DNA from: an uncultured Dehalococcoidia bacterium
GTDB taxonomy: Bacteria > Chloroflexota > Dehalococcoidia > Lucifugimonadales > UBA1123
Direction: 5' to 3'
Assembly (NCBI GenBank): GCA_951812505.1
Contig: CATOSI010000003.1
Span: 868,001 to 932,000 of the forward strand
Length of the DNA: 64,000 bases
Part shown: positions 1 to 8,856 of the stretch, one piece after another
Position numbering within the stretch: position 1 is the stretch's first letter
Layout of the letters: every line of letters begins with the position of its first letter
Program-made: the position numbers and the translations under genes
Notes under the pieces: model-generated
Seen by the model: the letters and a program-made list of their open reading frames with translations, nothing else
Told to the model about the DNA's origin: nothing
Databases searched by the model: none

Positions 1-525
1 GGTCAGCATCGTCGTAAGCTCGCTGGTAATCTGGTACTCGTCCTCCATGAGGTCCAACACTTTATGCTCTTCGAGCGGGGTCACTTGCTGACCGATGTGA
101 GGATAGTCAGACATAACGTCTTCCTGCGTCCAGAAGTCCCAGTCCGCCTTGGGAATAAGATATCGAGCGTTCGGGAACGTCGGCTGTCCGTTGGTCAGGT
201 TCCATCCTACATGGTCCCCATGGAGGTGCGTCATTACAACCAGGTCAACCGCATCCCGGTCCACTCCGCGTCTCTTCATGTCCTCCAGGAGTTGAGCCCC
301 GGGCATCTGAAGTCCGGTGTCCACGACGATGAGCTTGCCTTCCGACCTCACCGCCGTCGTACCCACGCGCGACATAATCTCGTCGCCCGCGTAAAGCGCA
401 CCCGGTACGAGCCGCCACTCCTGCAGCGACGACCCGGGGAAGATTGCCAGCGGGTCCCGCATGGACACGCCGTCGGCCAGCGCGGTCATTTCTACATTTC
501 CAACATTGATGGTGTAGTCTGCCAT
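1..525 (-). CDS. MBL-fold metallo-hydrolase, C-terminus outside window
   Basis: The frame is open from an ATG at 525 to the window edge, giving at least 175 N-terminal residues. The metal-binding signature THLHGDHVGWN lies at residues 99-109, after a DTG turn typical of the MBL beta-lactamase fold. A purine-rich ribosome site (GGGGGAAG) sits 4 nt before the ATG. It is related to the complete MBL protein at 32042-32899 (HLHLDHVGWN there), so a lactonase or other hydrolase of the same subgroup is likely. It follows the epoxide hydrolase gene by 21 nt and is probably co-transcribed. The substrate cannot be read from sequence. Confidence 0.85.
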   Translation of the reverse strand, partial: MADYTINVGNVEMTALADGVSMRDPLAIFPGSSLQEWRLVPGALYAGDEIMSRVGTTAVRSEGKLIVVDTGLQMPGAQLLEDMKRRGVDRDAVDLVVMTHLHGDHVGWNLTNGQPTFPNARYLIPKADWDFWTQEDVMSDYPHIGQQVTPLEEHKVLDLMEDEYQITSELTTMLT

Positions 526-546
526 TTACTTCCCCCTAATGTTCCC

Positions 547-1692
547 CTATCTGAGCGACCTGAACGAATCGCGAATGTCCTGCGCGAGCAACTCCGGCTC
601 CTCGGCTGCGGCGAAGTGTCCGCCGCTCGGCATCTCGGTGTACCGCGCGAGATTGTAGAATCGGCGCACCCATTCCTCCGGCGGGTAGCTGATCTCCACC
701 GGGAACTTGGCGAAGTTCGTAGGCACGGTCACCGGATTGCCCGATGTAAGTTGTGACGGCGCCTTTCCGCTTTCATAGTACAGACGCACCGACGAACTGA
801 TCGTCTGCGAGGCCCAGTAAACCGTCAGGTGTGTCAACAGCTCGTCCTTGGAAAAGCGCGATTCGACATCGCCGCCGCAATCGCTCCACGTTCGCCACTT
901 CTCTACAATCCACGCCGCGAGACCGGCAGGGGAGTCGTTGAGCCCGTAGGAGAGTGTCTGAGGCTTCGTGCGATGCTGGTGGCCATATGCCCCCTCGGCC
1001 TGTTGCCACCATTCGCGGTGCGCGAGGAATTCCTTCTCCGCGTCAGACAGCTCGTCTTCAGGCGGTATAGGAGAGCCGCCCGACGCCATCGTGAGATGAA
1101 TGCCGCTGACAGAGTCGGGATACTCCAGGCCCAGCGTCGTCGTGACCTGCGCTCCCCAGTCCCCTCCCTGCGCCACGAAGTTGTCATACCCAAGTCCGTC
1201 GGTCATCAGAATGTGCCACATATCGGAAATGCGGCCCGGGCTCATACCGCGCTGTGATGGCCTGTCCGAAAACCCGTATCCGGGCATCGAAGGCGCGACT
1301 ACGTCGAAAGAGTCCGCCGCGTCCGCGCCATGGCTTGCGGGGTCGCTCAGAAGCGGAATGATCTTCAGCATCTCGACGAACGTACTCGGCCACCCATGTG
1401 TGATGACCAGTGGGATGGGATTCGGGCCGGTGCCCTTCGCATGTATGAAGTGGATTCCGAGCCCGTCAACATCGGCTCGGAAGTGCTCGAATTCGTTTAT
1501 CTTGCGCTCCTGCTCTCGCCAGTCGAACTCGTTGAGCCAGTAGTCGCACAGATCGCGAATATAGGCGAGATTCGAGCCATAGTCCCAGTCGGCTCCCTCG
1601 ATTTCGTCAGGCCAGCGGGTGCGAGCCAATCTGTCTCTTAGGTCTTCGAGAGTCGCATCCGGGATCTCTACCGTGTATGGCTGGATATTCAT
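547..1692 (-). CDS. Epoxide hydrolase, EPHX1-type alpha/beta hydrolase
   Basis: A 381-residue protein with the epoxide hydrolase N-terminal domain (about 1-90) followed by an alpha/beta hydrolase core. The oxyanion motif HGWPS is at 99-103 and the nucleophile elbow GGDWG puts the catalytic Asp at 178. The catalytic His is in SGGHFAA near the C-terminus. Family members open epoxides to diols by way of an alkyl-enzyme ester. I chose the ATG at 1692 because GGAGGA precedes it; the frame extends 11 codons further upstream without a better site. It probably forms an operon with the downstream MBL hydrolase gene, which suggests catabolism or detoxification of an organic substrate. Confidence 0.9.
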   Translation of the reverse strand: MNIQPYTVEIPDATLEDLRDRLARTRWPDEIEGADWDYGSNLAYIRDLCDYWLNEFDWREQERKINEFEHFRADVDGLGIHFIHAKGTGPNPIPLVITHGWPSTFVEMLKIIPLLSDPASHGADAADSFDVVAPSMPGYGFSDRPSQRGMSPGRISDMWHILMTDGLGYDNFVAQGGDWGAQVTTTLGLEYPDSVSGIHLTMASGGSPIPPEDELSDAEKEFLAHREWWQQAEGAYGHQHRTKPQTLSYGLNDSPAGLAAWIVEKWRTWSDCGGDVESRFSKDELLTHLTVYWASQTISSSVRLYYESGKAPSQLTSGNPVTVPTNFAKFPVEISYPPEEWVRRFYNLARYTEMPSGGHFAAAEEPELLAQDIRDSFRSLR

Positions 1693-1841
1693 TGTCGGGT
1701 TCCTCCGATTGGATTGGGACTTCATACCGCCCTAATTTCTCGAATGGTGGCTTCAAATCCAGTGCAATCTAACACATATCGTCTGAGGGGTGCAGAAGCC
1801 CTACACCCGCCGCCCACAGAAACCCATTTCCTGCTAACATG

Positions 1842-1854
1842 GAAGCTAGGCTTC
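1842..1854. promoter_or_regulatory. Inverted repeat upstream of vapB-like gene, possible operator
   Basis: GAAGC-TAG-GCTTC is a perfect 5-bp inverted repeat 18 nt before the antitoxin start codon at 1873. Phd/VapB antitoxins usually repress their own operon through short inverted repeats near the promoter, so this is a reasonable operator candidate. No experiment or second copy supports it. Confidence 0.3.
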
Positions 1855-1872
1855 GGTATGAGGGGTTTGATA

Positions 1873-2388
1873 ATGGACTCTGTGGGAATCAAACAGTTGA
1901 ACCGCGACACAAGCGCGGTAATGAGAAGGGTTCGTGATCATCAGGAGACACTTGAAGTCACATACAGGGGTAAGGTGGTAGCTCACATAGTGCCTGTGCC
2001 AAGCTCGAATGAGATCCCAATTAGGAATTGGGAAGACGTCTGGGAGGATATGAACAGGCTGTCGGTCAGGACTACTGAGCGGTGGCCTGAAGGCATGTCG
2101 GCGGTGGACGCCGTTAGGGAACAGCGTCGAGAACTTGCGTCGGCCAGTCTGGAGTCTCTGGCAGCCCATATCCGAAAAAATGGCGCAAAGCGGAGAGAGG
2201 AAGCGCGTGCGCATTTCGATAAGACACGAGGCGCATTCACTGACGAGAAATGGCAGAATGAGGCAAAGATGATTAACGCCGAAGGGGATAAGATTGCCGC
2301 TGAGATAGGCAGTCGTTCGACAGGCCCGGTGTCTTCTGTCACTCTTGTTCGCGAGGGACGCAGGGACTTCGGTCATGTACGTGATTGA
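1873..2388 (+). CDS. Type II antitoxin, Phd/YefM-like (VapB role)
   Basis: A 171-residue protein. The first ~45 residues (MDSVGIKQLNRDTSAVMRRV and on to a TYRGKVVAHIVPV strand) match the prevent-host-death fold, a DNA-binding antitoxin domain. The remainder is charged and helical and twice as long as in usual 75-90 residue antitoxins. The ATG at 1873 has AGGGG 7 nt upstream; the longer open frame from 1714 has no good ribosome site. The gene overlaps the PIN toxin gene by 14 nt, the usual antitoxin-first arrangement. It should neutralise the toxin and repress the operon. The role of the long C-terminal part is unknown. Confidence 0.8.
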   Translation: MDSVGIKQLNRDTSAVMRRVRDHQETLEVTYRGKVVAHIVPVPSSNEIPIRNWEDVWEDMNRLSVRTTERWPEGMSAVDAVREQRRELASASLESLAAHIRKNGAKRREEARAHFDKTRGAFTDEKWQNEAKMINAEGDKIAAEIGSRSTGPVSSVTLVREGRRDFGHVRD

Positions 2389-2797
2389 CGCCAGCGTATG
2401 GGTCAGCCGATTTCTGCCGGAAGATATTCATCACCAACTGTCTGCTCGGTGGACTTCCCATGTCGTCGAAAGCCGAATCCCCATCTACGCTCCGGCAGTA
2501 CTTCTGCCAGAGGTGGCCGGAGCCGTTGCCAGAGTCATTGGAAGCCATAAGTCCGGTGTCAATGCGGCGGCCTATCTGACTGATACGGTAAACGTACACC
2601 TGGTTTCCCAAGACGCTGAAGCTGGGTTTGGCGCCGCCCTCCTGGCAGCGAGACTAAGATTGCGCGGATGTGACGCGACTTACGTCTATACCGCCGCAGA
2701 ACTGAACGCCACGCTGGTTTCGTTAGACGCTCAGCAGATTGAAAGAGCTAGCCGAGTAGTTCCGGCAATGCGGCTCTCGGGAGAGACGGTCAGTTAG
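2375..2797 (+). CDS. PIN-domain toxin, VapC family
   Basis: A 140-residue PIN-domain protein starting MYVIDASVWVS. The acidic metal-binding residues of the PIN active site are present: Asp5, the Glu in LLPEVAG, the Asp in RGCDATYVY and the Asp in LVSLDAQ. VapC proteins are Mg-dependent RNases that cut tRNA or rRNA. I chose the ATG at 2375 rather than the upstream frame start because the protein then begins at the first PIN strand and overlaps the antitoxin gene by 14 nt. The pair looks intact, unlike the second VapBC locus at 12.5-13.3 kb. Confidence 0.85.
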   Translation: MYVIDASVWVSRFLPEDIHHQLSARWTSHVVESRIPIYAPAVLLPEVAGAVARVIGSHKSGVNAAAYLTDTVNVHLVSQDAEAGFGAALLAARLRLRGCDATYVYTAAELNATLVSLDAQQIERASRVVPAMRLSGETVS

Positions 2798-2802
2798 CCC
2801 AG

Positions 2803-3738
2803 TCAGTGGTCAGAACCTATCTCGCCGTTGGCCCAGGTCTTTATCAAATGATGTGCTATTGCCAGCGGTTGTGGAACCGCGAGTTTGCGACTCCGTCCTT
2901 CGAGCGCGAGCAGCACTTCTTCCCGGTCGAACCACTGGACGTCCGTCATCTCCTCGTTGTCTATGTGAATGTCCGTCGTCGCGGCTTCCGCGTGGCACCC
3001 AATCATCAGCGACGACGGGAACGGCCAGGGTTGCGACGAGTGGTACTTGACGTTCTTGACCTCTATCCCCGCTTCCTCTCGCACCTCTCTTGCTACTGCC
3101 TCCTCTATGGACTCCGCCTGGTCAATGAATCCCGCCAGGGCAGAGTACATCCTCATTCGTGAAAGGCGACCTCTCGACTGGCCCAATAGGCACAGCTCCC
3201 CGTCATGTACGAGCATTATCGCGACAGGGTCTGTGCGCGGAAAGTGCTCCGCGCCGCAACTCGGGCACTTGCGCACATGCCCCCCACGTCCCATCTCCGT
3301 CCTGTTCCCGCACACTGAGCAGAAGCCGTGCCGGTTGTGCCAGTCCAACTGCGCCCTCGCCTGAGCGACGATTCCCGTCTCCTGGCCGCTGAGGAATCCC
3401 GCAGCCGACCTCGCGTCCGCAAACCTTATTGAGTCGTCTCCTCTGAGTTCTGCGGCCGCCCCGCTGGTCGCCGGGACGTGGACCGCAAAGTGGGCAACGC
3501 CGTCAAGAAGACCGAGAAACACAGGTTCGCCGTCTATTCCGAACCAACGCGTATCATCCGGCGACATCCAGCTTAGCTCAGGCGAAGGTCCGTCAGTCAT
3601 TGGCACATCGAATTCGGGCATAACGAGTACGCGGGAATCCGGATCACTTGCCCGTTCCCTCAGCCAGTTCTCGTTGCGGCGCTGCTGGTCGCCCCTGTCA
3701 ATCGGGTTGTCGGCAAATACGTGAGGCTGGTAGGGCAT
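2803..3738 (-). CDS. nudC: NADH pyrophosphatase / NAD-RNA decapping Nudix hydrolase
   Basis: A 311-residue protein with the full NudC layout: an N-terminal domain, a zinc ribbon with Cys140, Cys143, Cys158 and Cys161, and a Nudix box at about 203-225 ending REVREEAGIEV. The NudC-specific motif SQPWPFPSSLM follows the Nudix box. The enzyme cleaves NADH to NMNH and AMP and in E. coli removes NAD caps from RNA. The ATG at 3738 has AGGAAA about 10 nt upstream; 28 further in-frame codons upstream are not conserved-looking. It converges with the VapC gene, 5 nt apart. Confidence 0.93.
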   Translation of the reverse strand: MPYQPHVFADNPIDRGDQQRRNENWLRERASDPDSRVLVMPEFDVPMTDGPSPELSWMSPDDTRWFGIDGEPVFLGLLDGVAHFAVHVPATSGAAAELRGDDSIRFADARSAAGFLSGQETGIVAQARAQLDWHNRHGFCSVCGNRTEMGRGGHVRKCPSCGAEHFPRTDPVAIMLVHDGELCLLGQSRGRLSRMRMYSALAGFIDQAESIEEAVAREVREEAGIEVKNVKYHSSQPWPFPSSLMIGCHAEAATTDIHIDNEEMTDVQWFDREEVLLALEGRSRKLAVPQPLAIAHHLIKTWANGEIGSDH

Positions 3739-3907
3739 GAATGAGGGTTTCCTGTGGCTGCATGAATAGACATGAATCGTTGAGGTTGGGGATAGGCATC
3801 CACAAAGTGGATGCCGCTTCACAGTGTAGAAAGGGCAGTCAGACCTGTCAACAATCCGTCAAATCGAGAGGATTCTGACCCCGCTTACTGCCCCTTCACA
3901 CCTGGAA

Positions 3908-5059
3908 TTAAGACCAGTTCGTATCCTGTCTGGACGCAATCGAGCCGTCGCCCGCTCGCCAGACGGCGGCGTCGTCCCTCCACGGGTTGGCTTTCACCCA
4001 GTCCTCGTCAACTTCGACCCCAAGACCCGGCCCCTGCGGAAGCGGAAGGAAGCCGTCCTTCTGCTTGGGGAAGTTGTCGAAGCATACATCCTGGAACCAG
4101 GGATGTATTCCACCTTCCTGGATCATGAAGTTCGGCACGCAGGCATCGAGGTGCAGTGAGGCTATCGTGCAGAGCGGGCCATAAGGATTGTGCGGCTGGA
4201 ATCCGACGTAGTGCGCCTCGGCCATAGCCGCTATCTTCTTGAGCTCCAGAATCCCGCCCCCCTGAACGATGTCCGGCTGGATCATAGCCACTATCTGTCG
4301 GCTCAGAAGGTCGGCGTAGTCCCACTTGGTGTAGAGACGTTCCCCTGTCGCTATCGGAATGCTCACCGACTCCGCCACCCTCTGCAGCGCGTCAATATTC
4401 TGTGGTGGGACCGGCTCTTCGTAAACGAACGGGCGGTATGGCTCCATGGCGTTGCCGATCCTGATTGCGTCTGACGGCGCGAGCCGACCATGCACCTCTA
4501 CCAGAAGTTCCACATCGTTCCCGACAGCCTCACGCACCGCTTCCAGCTTCTTCACAGCGATTCGTTCCGCTTCGATTGGAATGAACAGGCCCCGATGGTC
4601 GAACGGGTCACCCTTGAGCGCCGTTATGCCCTGCTCGGTGAAACTGAGCGCGCGCTCGACGGCAGCCTCCGGTGTTGCGCCATCCCAGCGTCCGTAGCAC
4701 CAGATGCGATCACGCATCGGCCCTCCAAGCAGCTCATAGACCGGCACTCCCAGCGCCTTGCCCTTGATGTCCCAGAGCGCGATCTCGATGCCGCTGATAG
4801 CCGACATCTGCACCACGCCGCCCCGGACGTGGAAGTGGTGATACAGCGTCTGCCAGTGCTGCTCGATTCGCCCCGCATCCTGCCCTATCAGCTGTTGCCC
4901 GAACTCCTCTACCATAGTCGCAACGGCCAGCGGCCCTGCTGTGGCCTCGCCCCATCCCGTAATCCCCTCATCCGTCTCGACCTTCACAAACATATAATTC
5001 CGCGCCCCAAAGGGCGTACTACTGGATACGGGCACAGGTGTTACGGCGGTGATTTTCAT
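3908..5059 (-). CDS. Mandelate racemase/muconate lactonizing enzyme family dehydratase
   Basis: A 383-residue enolase-superfamily protein. The N-terminal capping domain ends near EGITGWGEAT (31-40). Barrel motifs include EVHGR (188-192), YEEPVPP (213-219), ATGER (237-241) and QPHNP (288-292). This set resembles the D-galactonate/mannonate sugar-acid dehydratase group, with metal ligands Glu188, Glu214 and Glu240 and His190 and His290 as likely acid/base residues. The ATG at 5059 follows a GGAG site. It stands alone on the minus strand, so the substrate, probably an aldonic acid, is not fixed by context. Confidence 0.88.
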   Translation of the reverse strand: MKITAVTPVPVSSSTPFGARNYMFVKVETDEGITGWGEATAGPLAVATMVEEFGQQLIGQDAGRIEQHWQTLYHHFHVRGGVVQMSAISGIEIALWDIKGKALGVPVYELLGGPMRDRIWCYGRWDGATPEAAVERALSFTEQGITALKGDPFDHRGLFIPIEAERIAVKKLEAVREAVGNDVELLVEVHGRLAPSDAIRIGNAMEPYRPFVYEEPVPPQNIDALQRVAESVSIPIATGERLYTKWDYADLLSRQIVAMIQPDIVQGGGILELKKIAAMAEAHYVGFQPHNPYGPLCTIASLHLDACVPNFMIQEGGIHPWFQDVCFDNFPKQKDGFLPLPQGPGLGVEVDEDWVKANPWRDDAAVWRAGDGSIASRQDTNWS

Positions 5060-5144
5060 GGGAAGTCTCCTTAAAGATACGGAATTCTAATATGCATAAA
5101 GCAGACGAACAGACTTATGCCGACAGTCGAGTCAAATGTGATTT

Positions 5145-5378
5145 TCAGACAGCCACTTCCACGCTGCGAGCGTGGGTGATGTCCCTGCTGGTAACAGGCC
5201 GCGCCTGTGATGGCAGTACATCAACTAAGGCTATTGTGTCGCCGTCTAGCGAGAGGAATTCCACGATGAAGGCGTCGCCTCCCGGGTACATATGCACAAT
5301 CGTGCCCGCGTCACCCGCCTTCAAGCCTTCCTCTTCAATATCAGCCGTGAGTACGATACGATCAAGCTCTTTAGGCAT
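5145..5378 (-). CDS. DUF4926 domain protein
   Basis: A 77-residue protein with the DUF4926 pattern: short beta strands around LDRIVLTADIEEEGL, GDAGTIVHMYPGG and FIVEFLSLDGDTIAL. An AAGGAG ribosome site precedes the ATG at 5378. Its start lies inside the 3' end of the interrupted DUF6883 frame (8-nt overlap), so the two are translationally coupled or once were. These two families often sit side by side; a toxin-antitoxin-like role has been suggested by size and context only. No function is established. Confidence 0.75.
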   Translation of the reverse strand: MPKELDRIVLTADIEEEGLKAGDAGTIVHMYPGGDAFIVEFLSLDGDTIALVDVLPSQARPVTSRDITHARSVEVAV

Positions 5379-5718
5379 TTCGTCTCCTTTGAGGGTACGC
5401 CGTAATCAATCTTGGGATGTCGCTACCCTCGTCAACCATCCACACAACTCTCACATATGGGTTGCGACCATCTGGCGTCTCAAGGTCTCCATCTAAAACA
5501 TATCTGACGCCCCGCTAATTTTCCATGACGCTAACAACCTCGTGGTGCGTGGCATGGAGTCGCAGTGCGTCGGCAAGGCTGTTCCAATGTTCAATGTCAA
5601 ACCCGAATCTCGAGAAGAAGTTCGCCTTGCTCTCACTATCGGGGTTATCGCGATTAAGCAGGTAGAGCGTGATCTTTTCCTGTGCAACGTATGCCTCTTC
5701 CCGGTTAGGCAACTTCAT
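5371..5718 (-). pseudogene. DUF6883 protein interrupted by an in-frame TAG
   Basis: The frame starts at an ATG at 5718 (MKLPNREEAYVAQEKI) and runs 67 codons to a TAG at 5515-5517. In the same frame it continues without another stop for 47 more codons, through RGVRYVLDGDLETPDGR and VRVVWMVDEGSDIPRLITA, to a TAA at 5371-5373. Both halves fit one DUF6883 domain of about 115 residues, and the full frame overlaps the DUF4926 start as expected for an operon. The gene is therefore either recently inactivated by one base change, read through, or mis-sequenced. If only the first half is made it is a 67-residue protein. Confidence 0.75.
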
Positions 5719-5785
5719 CTGAGGCTTTCATACTCCCCAATATACCAGATACCAGAAGCTCATCTTGCCTAGACGACGCCCCACG

Positions 5786-6196
5786 TCACCGCCTCCCATA
5801 GTCCAGATACGACTGCAATATCACCGCCGCCGCCGCCGCATCAATCTCACCCCTATCCCTGTCTCTGCGCCGACGTCCCGACTGCCGCAGCATCCCCTGC
5901 GCCTGCACGGTTGAAAGCCGCTCGTCCACCGTCTTGATGGGAAGGTCGGTCTGCGACCTCAGCTCCCTGATGAAGCCACGCACCTTGCCTGCCTGTTTCC
6001 CCGAGTCGCCGGACATACTCAGCGGCAGTCCGACGACTATCTCGGCAACTTCGTTCTCTTCGGCAACGCTCACTATATCTGCCAGGTCCGAAGGGCCACG
6101 CTCCACGAATCCAAAAGGCGACGCAAGCATTCCCGTCGGATCGCTGAGCGCGAGACCGATTCGCGCATCGCCCACGTCCAGCCCCAGCGCCCTCAT
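5786..6196 (-). CDS. ruvX: RuvX/YqgF-type pre-16S rRNA nuclease
   Basis: A 136-residue protein with the RNase H-like YqgF fold. It starts MRALGLDVGDARIGLALSD, which carries the first catalytic Asp. It has the VVGLPLSMSG motif in the middle, VDERLST, and an acidic EIDAAAAAVIL helix near the end. Family members mature the 5' end of 16S rRNA and were also proposed as Holliday junction resolvases. Its ATG overlaps the alaS stop by 4 nt (ATGA), so it is translated from the alaS transcript, a common alaS-yqgF arrangement. Confidence 0.93.
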   Translation of the reverse strand: MRALGLDVGDARIGLALSDPTGMLASPFGFVERGPSDLADIVSVAEENEVAEIVVGLPLSMSGDSGKQAGKVRGFIRELRSQTDLPIKTVDERLSTVQAQGMLRQSGRRRRDRDRGEIDAAAAAVILQSYLDYGRR

Positions 6197-8856
6197 TCGG
6201 AGACGCTTTCGGTCACTATTCCGGGAACCAGTGCCAGCGCGTCGTCGAGCTTGGAGGCGTCGCGTCCGCCGGCCTGTGCGACGTCCGGTCTCCCGCCCCC
6301 GCCCCCGCCAATCGCGCGCGCGGCTGTGCGGGCTATGTCCGCCGCGTTCAGTCCCTTGTCGCTGACCAGATCGGACGTAACCATAGATACGAGCATAGGC
6401 CGGTCGTTGATGACAGAACCGAGTACCACAACGCCGCTCCGCATCTTGTCCCTCAGGTAGTCGCCCATCTCGCGGAGAGAGTCCGCGTTCGCGGCGGTCG
6501 CCCTCACCGCAAGCACACTCACTCCCGCAACCTCCTGTACCGAGTCGAGCAGAGCTTCGGCTGACTGCAGCGAAAGCCTGCGTTCCATCGCCTCCTGCTC
6601 ACGCTGCATCGAATCGAGTTCGTCCATCAGCGCCCGGACACGCGACTCCACCTCCTGCGGCGACGTCTGGAGCGTTCGCGCAACGCGCTCCTCCCTATGG
6701 AAACGTTCCCAGACCATACGCTCCGCTGCCCGCCCGCTGACCGCCTCGATACGGCGCATTCCCGCGCCGATGCTCGACTCTCCCAGTACGTAAACCGAGC
6801 CGACCTCGCCGGTCTGCTGAACATGAGTCCCGCCGCACACCTCGAAGCTGAAAGTTTCCCCGTTCGCAATCTCGACCAGCCGTACTCGCTCATCGTAGCG
6901 GTCTCCGAAGAAGGCGAGCGCTCCCCGCCTTATCGCCTCCTGATAGGTGTCCTCATCTTTCAAGACACGCGCATTCTGCCTGATCTTTTCATTGACGAGG
7001 AGCTGGACCTGCCACATCTCCTCATCCGTCACCTGCTGAACGTGCGTAAAGTCGAATCGCAGTCGGTCCGGTGACACTAGCGATCCCGCCTGGCGAACGT
7101 GTGCGCCGAGTACCTGCCTCAGGGCCGCGTGAAGCAAGTGCGTGGCGGTGTGGTTGCGGGCTGTGTCCTCGCGTCGGATTGGGTCCACGTAGGCGTCAAC
7201 GGTCTCTCCCATGCTCACGGAACCCTGCGCCACCTTGCCGAAATGTACGGTGAGGCCGGGCATCACCTCTTGAGTATCGTGGACCCGGATGCTGCCCTCT
7301 GCCCCGGCTATCTCACCTGCATCGCCGATCTGTCCGCCGCCCTCGGAGTAGAAAGGCGTGGCGACCATCACGGCTTCGACTTCCTGGCCCTCAGAGACAG
7401 AGTCCGTTACTTGGTCGTCCGCGATCAACCCGACCACGACCGATGATGCGCTGAGCGTCTCGTATCCCAGGAACGCTGTTCCGCCGACTCCGAGACTCTC
7501 ATAAACGCGAATCTTCGCCCTGTCGTCGCCGAACTGCGCTCCCGCGCGCGACTGCTCTCTCTGCGCGGCCATCGCGCGCTCGAACCCTTCCATATCCACC
7601 TCGACACCCTGCTCCAACGCGATTTCGCTTGTCATTTCAACCGGGAACCCATGTGTGTCCCACAGCCTGAAGACGACCTCGCCGGAGAGAGTGTCGGCTC
7701 CCTCGATTTCCTGCATCAGAAGCGAGTAGCCATTCTGGAAAGCCTGCTGGAAGCGGTCTTCCTCCAGCCTCAGAACCGTGTGGATGAAATCTCGGTTGTT
7801 GACCAGCTCAGGATATATGTCGCCCATCTTCTCGATTGTGGCGTCCGCAATCTCACCTAGGAAGTTCCCCTCTATGCCCAGGCGTCGGGCATACCGGATT
7901 GCACGTCTGATAACCCGGCGCAGTACATAGCCGCGTCCCTCGTTCCCCGGCACTACTCCGTCTGCGACCAGGAAGGTCACGCTGCGCCCATGTTCGGCGA
8001 CCACACGAATCGCGTATGTGGATTCGGTATCCTCGCCATACTTGTGTCCGCTTATTTCTTCCACCTTGGAGATAATGGGAGTGAACAGATCGGTCTCGTA
8101 GCCCGTATCCACATCCTGGAGGATGCGCACCAGTCGCTCGAATCCCATGCCCGTGTCCACGCTGGGTGCGGGAAGATTCGTCCGGCTGCCGTCGAGATGG
8201 TGATAGAACTGCATGAACACCAGGTTCCACAGTTCCACGTAGCGGTCGCACGCCTCGCCGTTGTCCTTGTAATTCTTGCAGTTCGGAACGCAGTCGTCCT
8301 GTTCGCAGCCATTTCCCGGTCCGTAGTCATAGTGCAGTTCCGAGCACGGACCGCAGGGGCCTTCGTCTCCCGCTGGACCCCACCAGTTCTCGTCGTCTCC
8401 GTAGCTGTAAACGAGCTCTCGCGGGATTCCCTTATTCACCCACAATTCGCGTGTTTCGTCATCGGTCTCATGCACAGCTGCAGCGAACTTCTCCAACGGG
8501 ATTCCGTAGCCCTCTGTCATCAGTTCCACCGCGAAGTCAACCGCATTCTTCTTGAAATAGTCGCCGATACTGAAGTTGCCCAGCATCTCGAAGAGAGTAT
8601 TGTGCGTGGCGTCTCCAACCTCTTCGATGTCTGGCGTCCTGAAGCACTTCTGAGATGTCGTCAGCCTCCTGTTGGGCGGTTCCGCTTCTCCCGTGAAGTA
8701 GTATTTGAACTGCACCATGCCCGCGCTCGTGAATAGCAGGGTAGGGTCGCCGACCGGAATCAGCGACGCGCTCGCCATGCGGCTATGCCCTTGCGACTCG
8801 AAGTAGCCCAGGAAGGTCTCGCGTACTCGTTCGCTCGTCCAGTTTTCTTTACTCAT
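6193..8856 (-). CDS. alaS: Alanyl-tRNA synthetase
   Basis: An 887-residue enzyme, normal length for bacterial AlaRS. The class II catalytic domain begins MSKENWTSERVRETFLGYF and includes the FTSAGMVQFKYYF stretch. The editing domain has the zinc motif HTATH and, further on, CGGTHV. The C-terminal part ends in the DHHA1-type glycine-rich GGGGGGRPDVAQAGG. It charges tRNA-Ala and hydrolyses mischarged Ser/Gly-tRNA. The ATG at 8856 gives the conserved N-terminus; the open frame extends 59 codons upstream without family similarity. It heads a two-gene unit with ruvX and is divergent from modA. Confidence 0.97.
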   Translation of the reverse strand: MSKENWTSERVRETFLGYFESQGHSRMASASLIPVGDPTLLFTSAGMVQFKYYFTGEAEPPNRRLTTSQKCFRTPDIEEVGDATHNTLFEMLGNFSIGDYFKKNAVDFAVELMTEGYGIPLEKFAAAVHETDDETRELWVNKGIPRELVYSYGDDENWWGPAGDEGPCGPCSELHYDYGPGNGCEQDDCVPNCKNYKDNGEACDRYVELWNLVFMQFYHHLDGSRTNLPAPSVDTGMGFERLVRILQDVDTGYETDLFTPIISKVEEISGHKYGEDTESTYAIRVVAEHGRSVTFLVADGVVPGNEGRGYVLRRVIRRAIRYARRLGIEGNFLGEIADATIEKMGDIYPELVNNRDFIHTVLRLEEDRFQQAFQNGYSLLMQEIEGADTLSGEVVFRLWDTHGFPVEMTSEIALEQGVEVDMEGFERAMAAQREQSRAGAQFGDDRAKIRVYESLGVGGTAFLGYETLSASSVVVGLIADDQVTDSVSEGQEVEAVMVATPFYSEGGGQIGDAGEIAGAEGSIRVHDTQEVMPGLTVHFGKVAQGSVSMGETVDAYVDPIRREDTARNHTATHLLHAALRQVLGAHVRQAGSLVSPDRLRFDFTHVQQVTDEEMWQVQLLVNEKIRQNARVLKDEDTYQEAIRRGALAFFGDRYDERVRLVEIANGETFSFEVCGGTHVQQTGEVGSVYVLGESSIGAGMRRIEAVSGRAAERMVWERFHREERVARTLQTSPQEVESRVRALMDELDSMQREQEAMERRLSLQSAEALLDSVQEVAGVSVLAVRATAANADSLREMGDYLRDKMRSGVVVLGSVINDRPMLVSMVTSDLVSDKGLNAADIARTAARAIGGGGGGRPDVAQAGGRDASKLDDALALVPGIVTESVSE

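Noticed and set aside
7990-8736. Plus-strand open frame of 248 codons inside alaS
   Set aside because: Antisense to conserved AlaRS motifs; no independent evidence.
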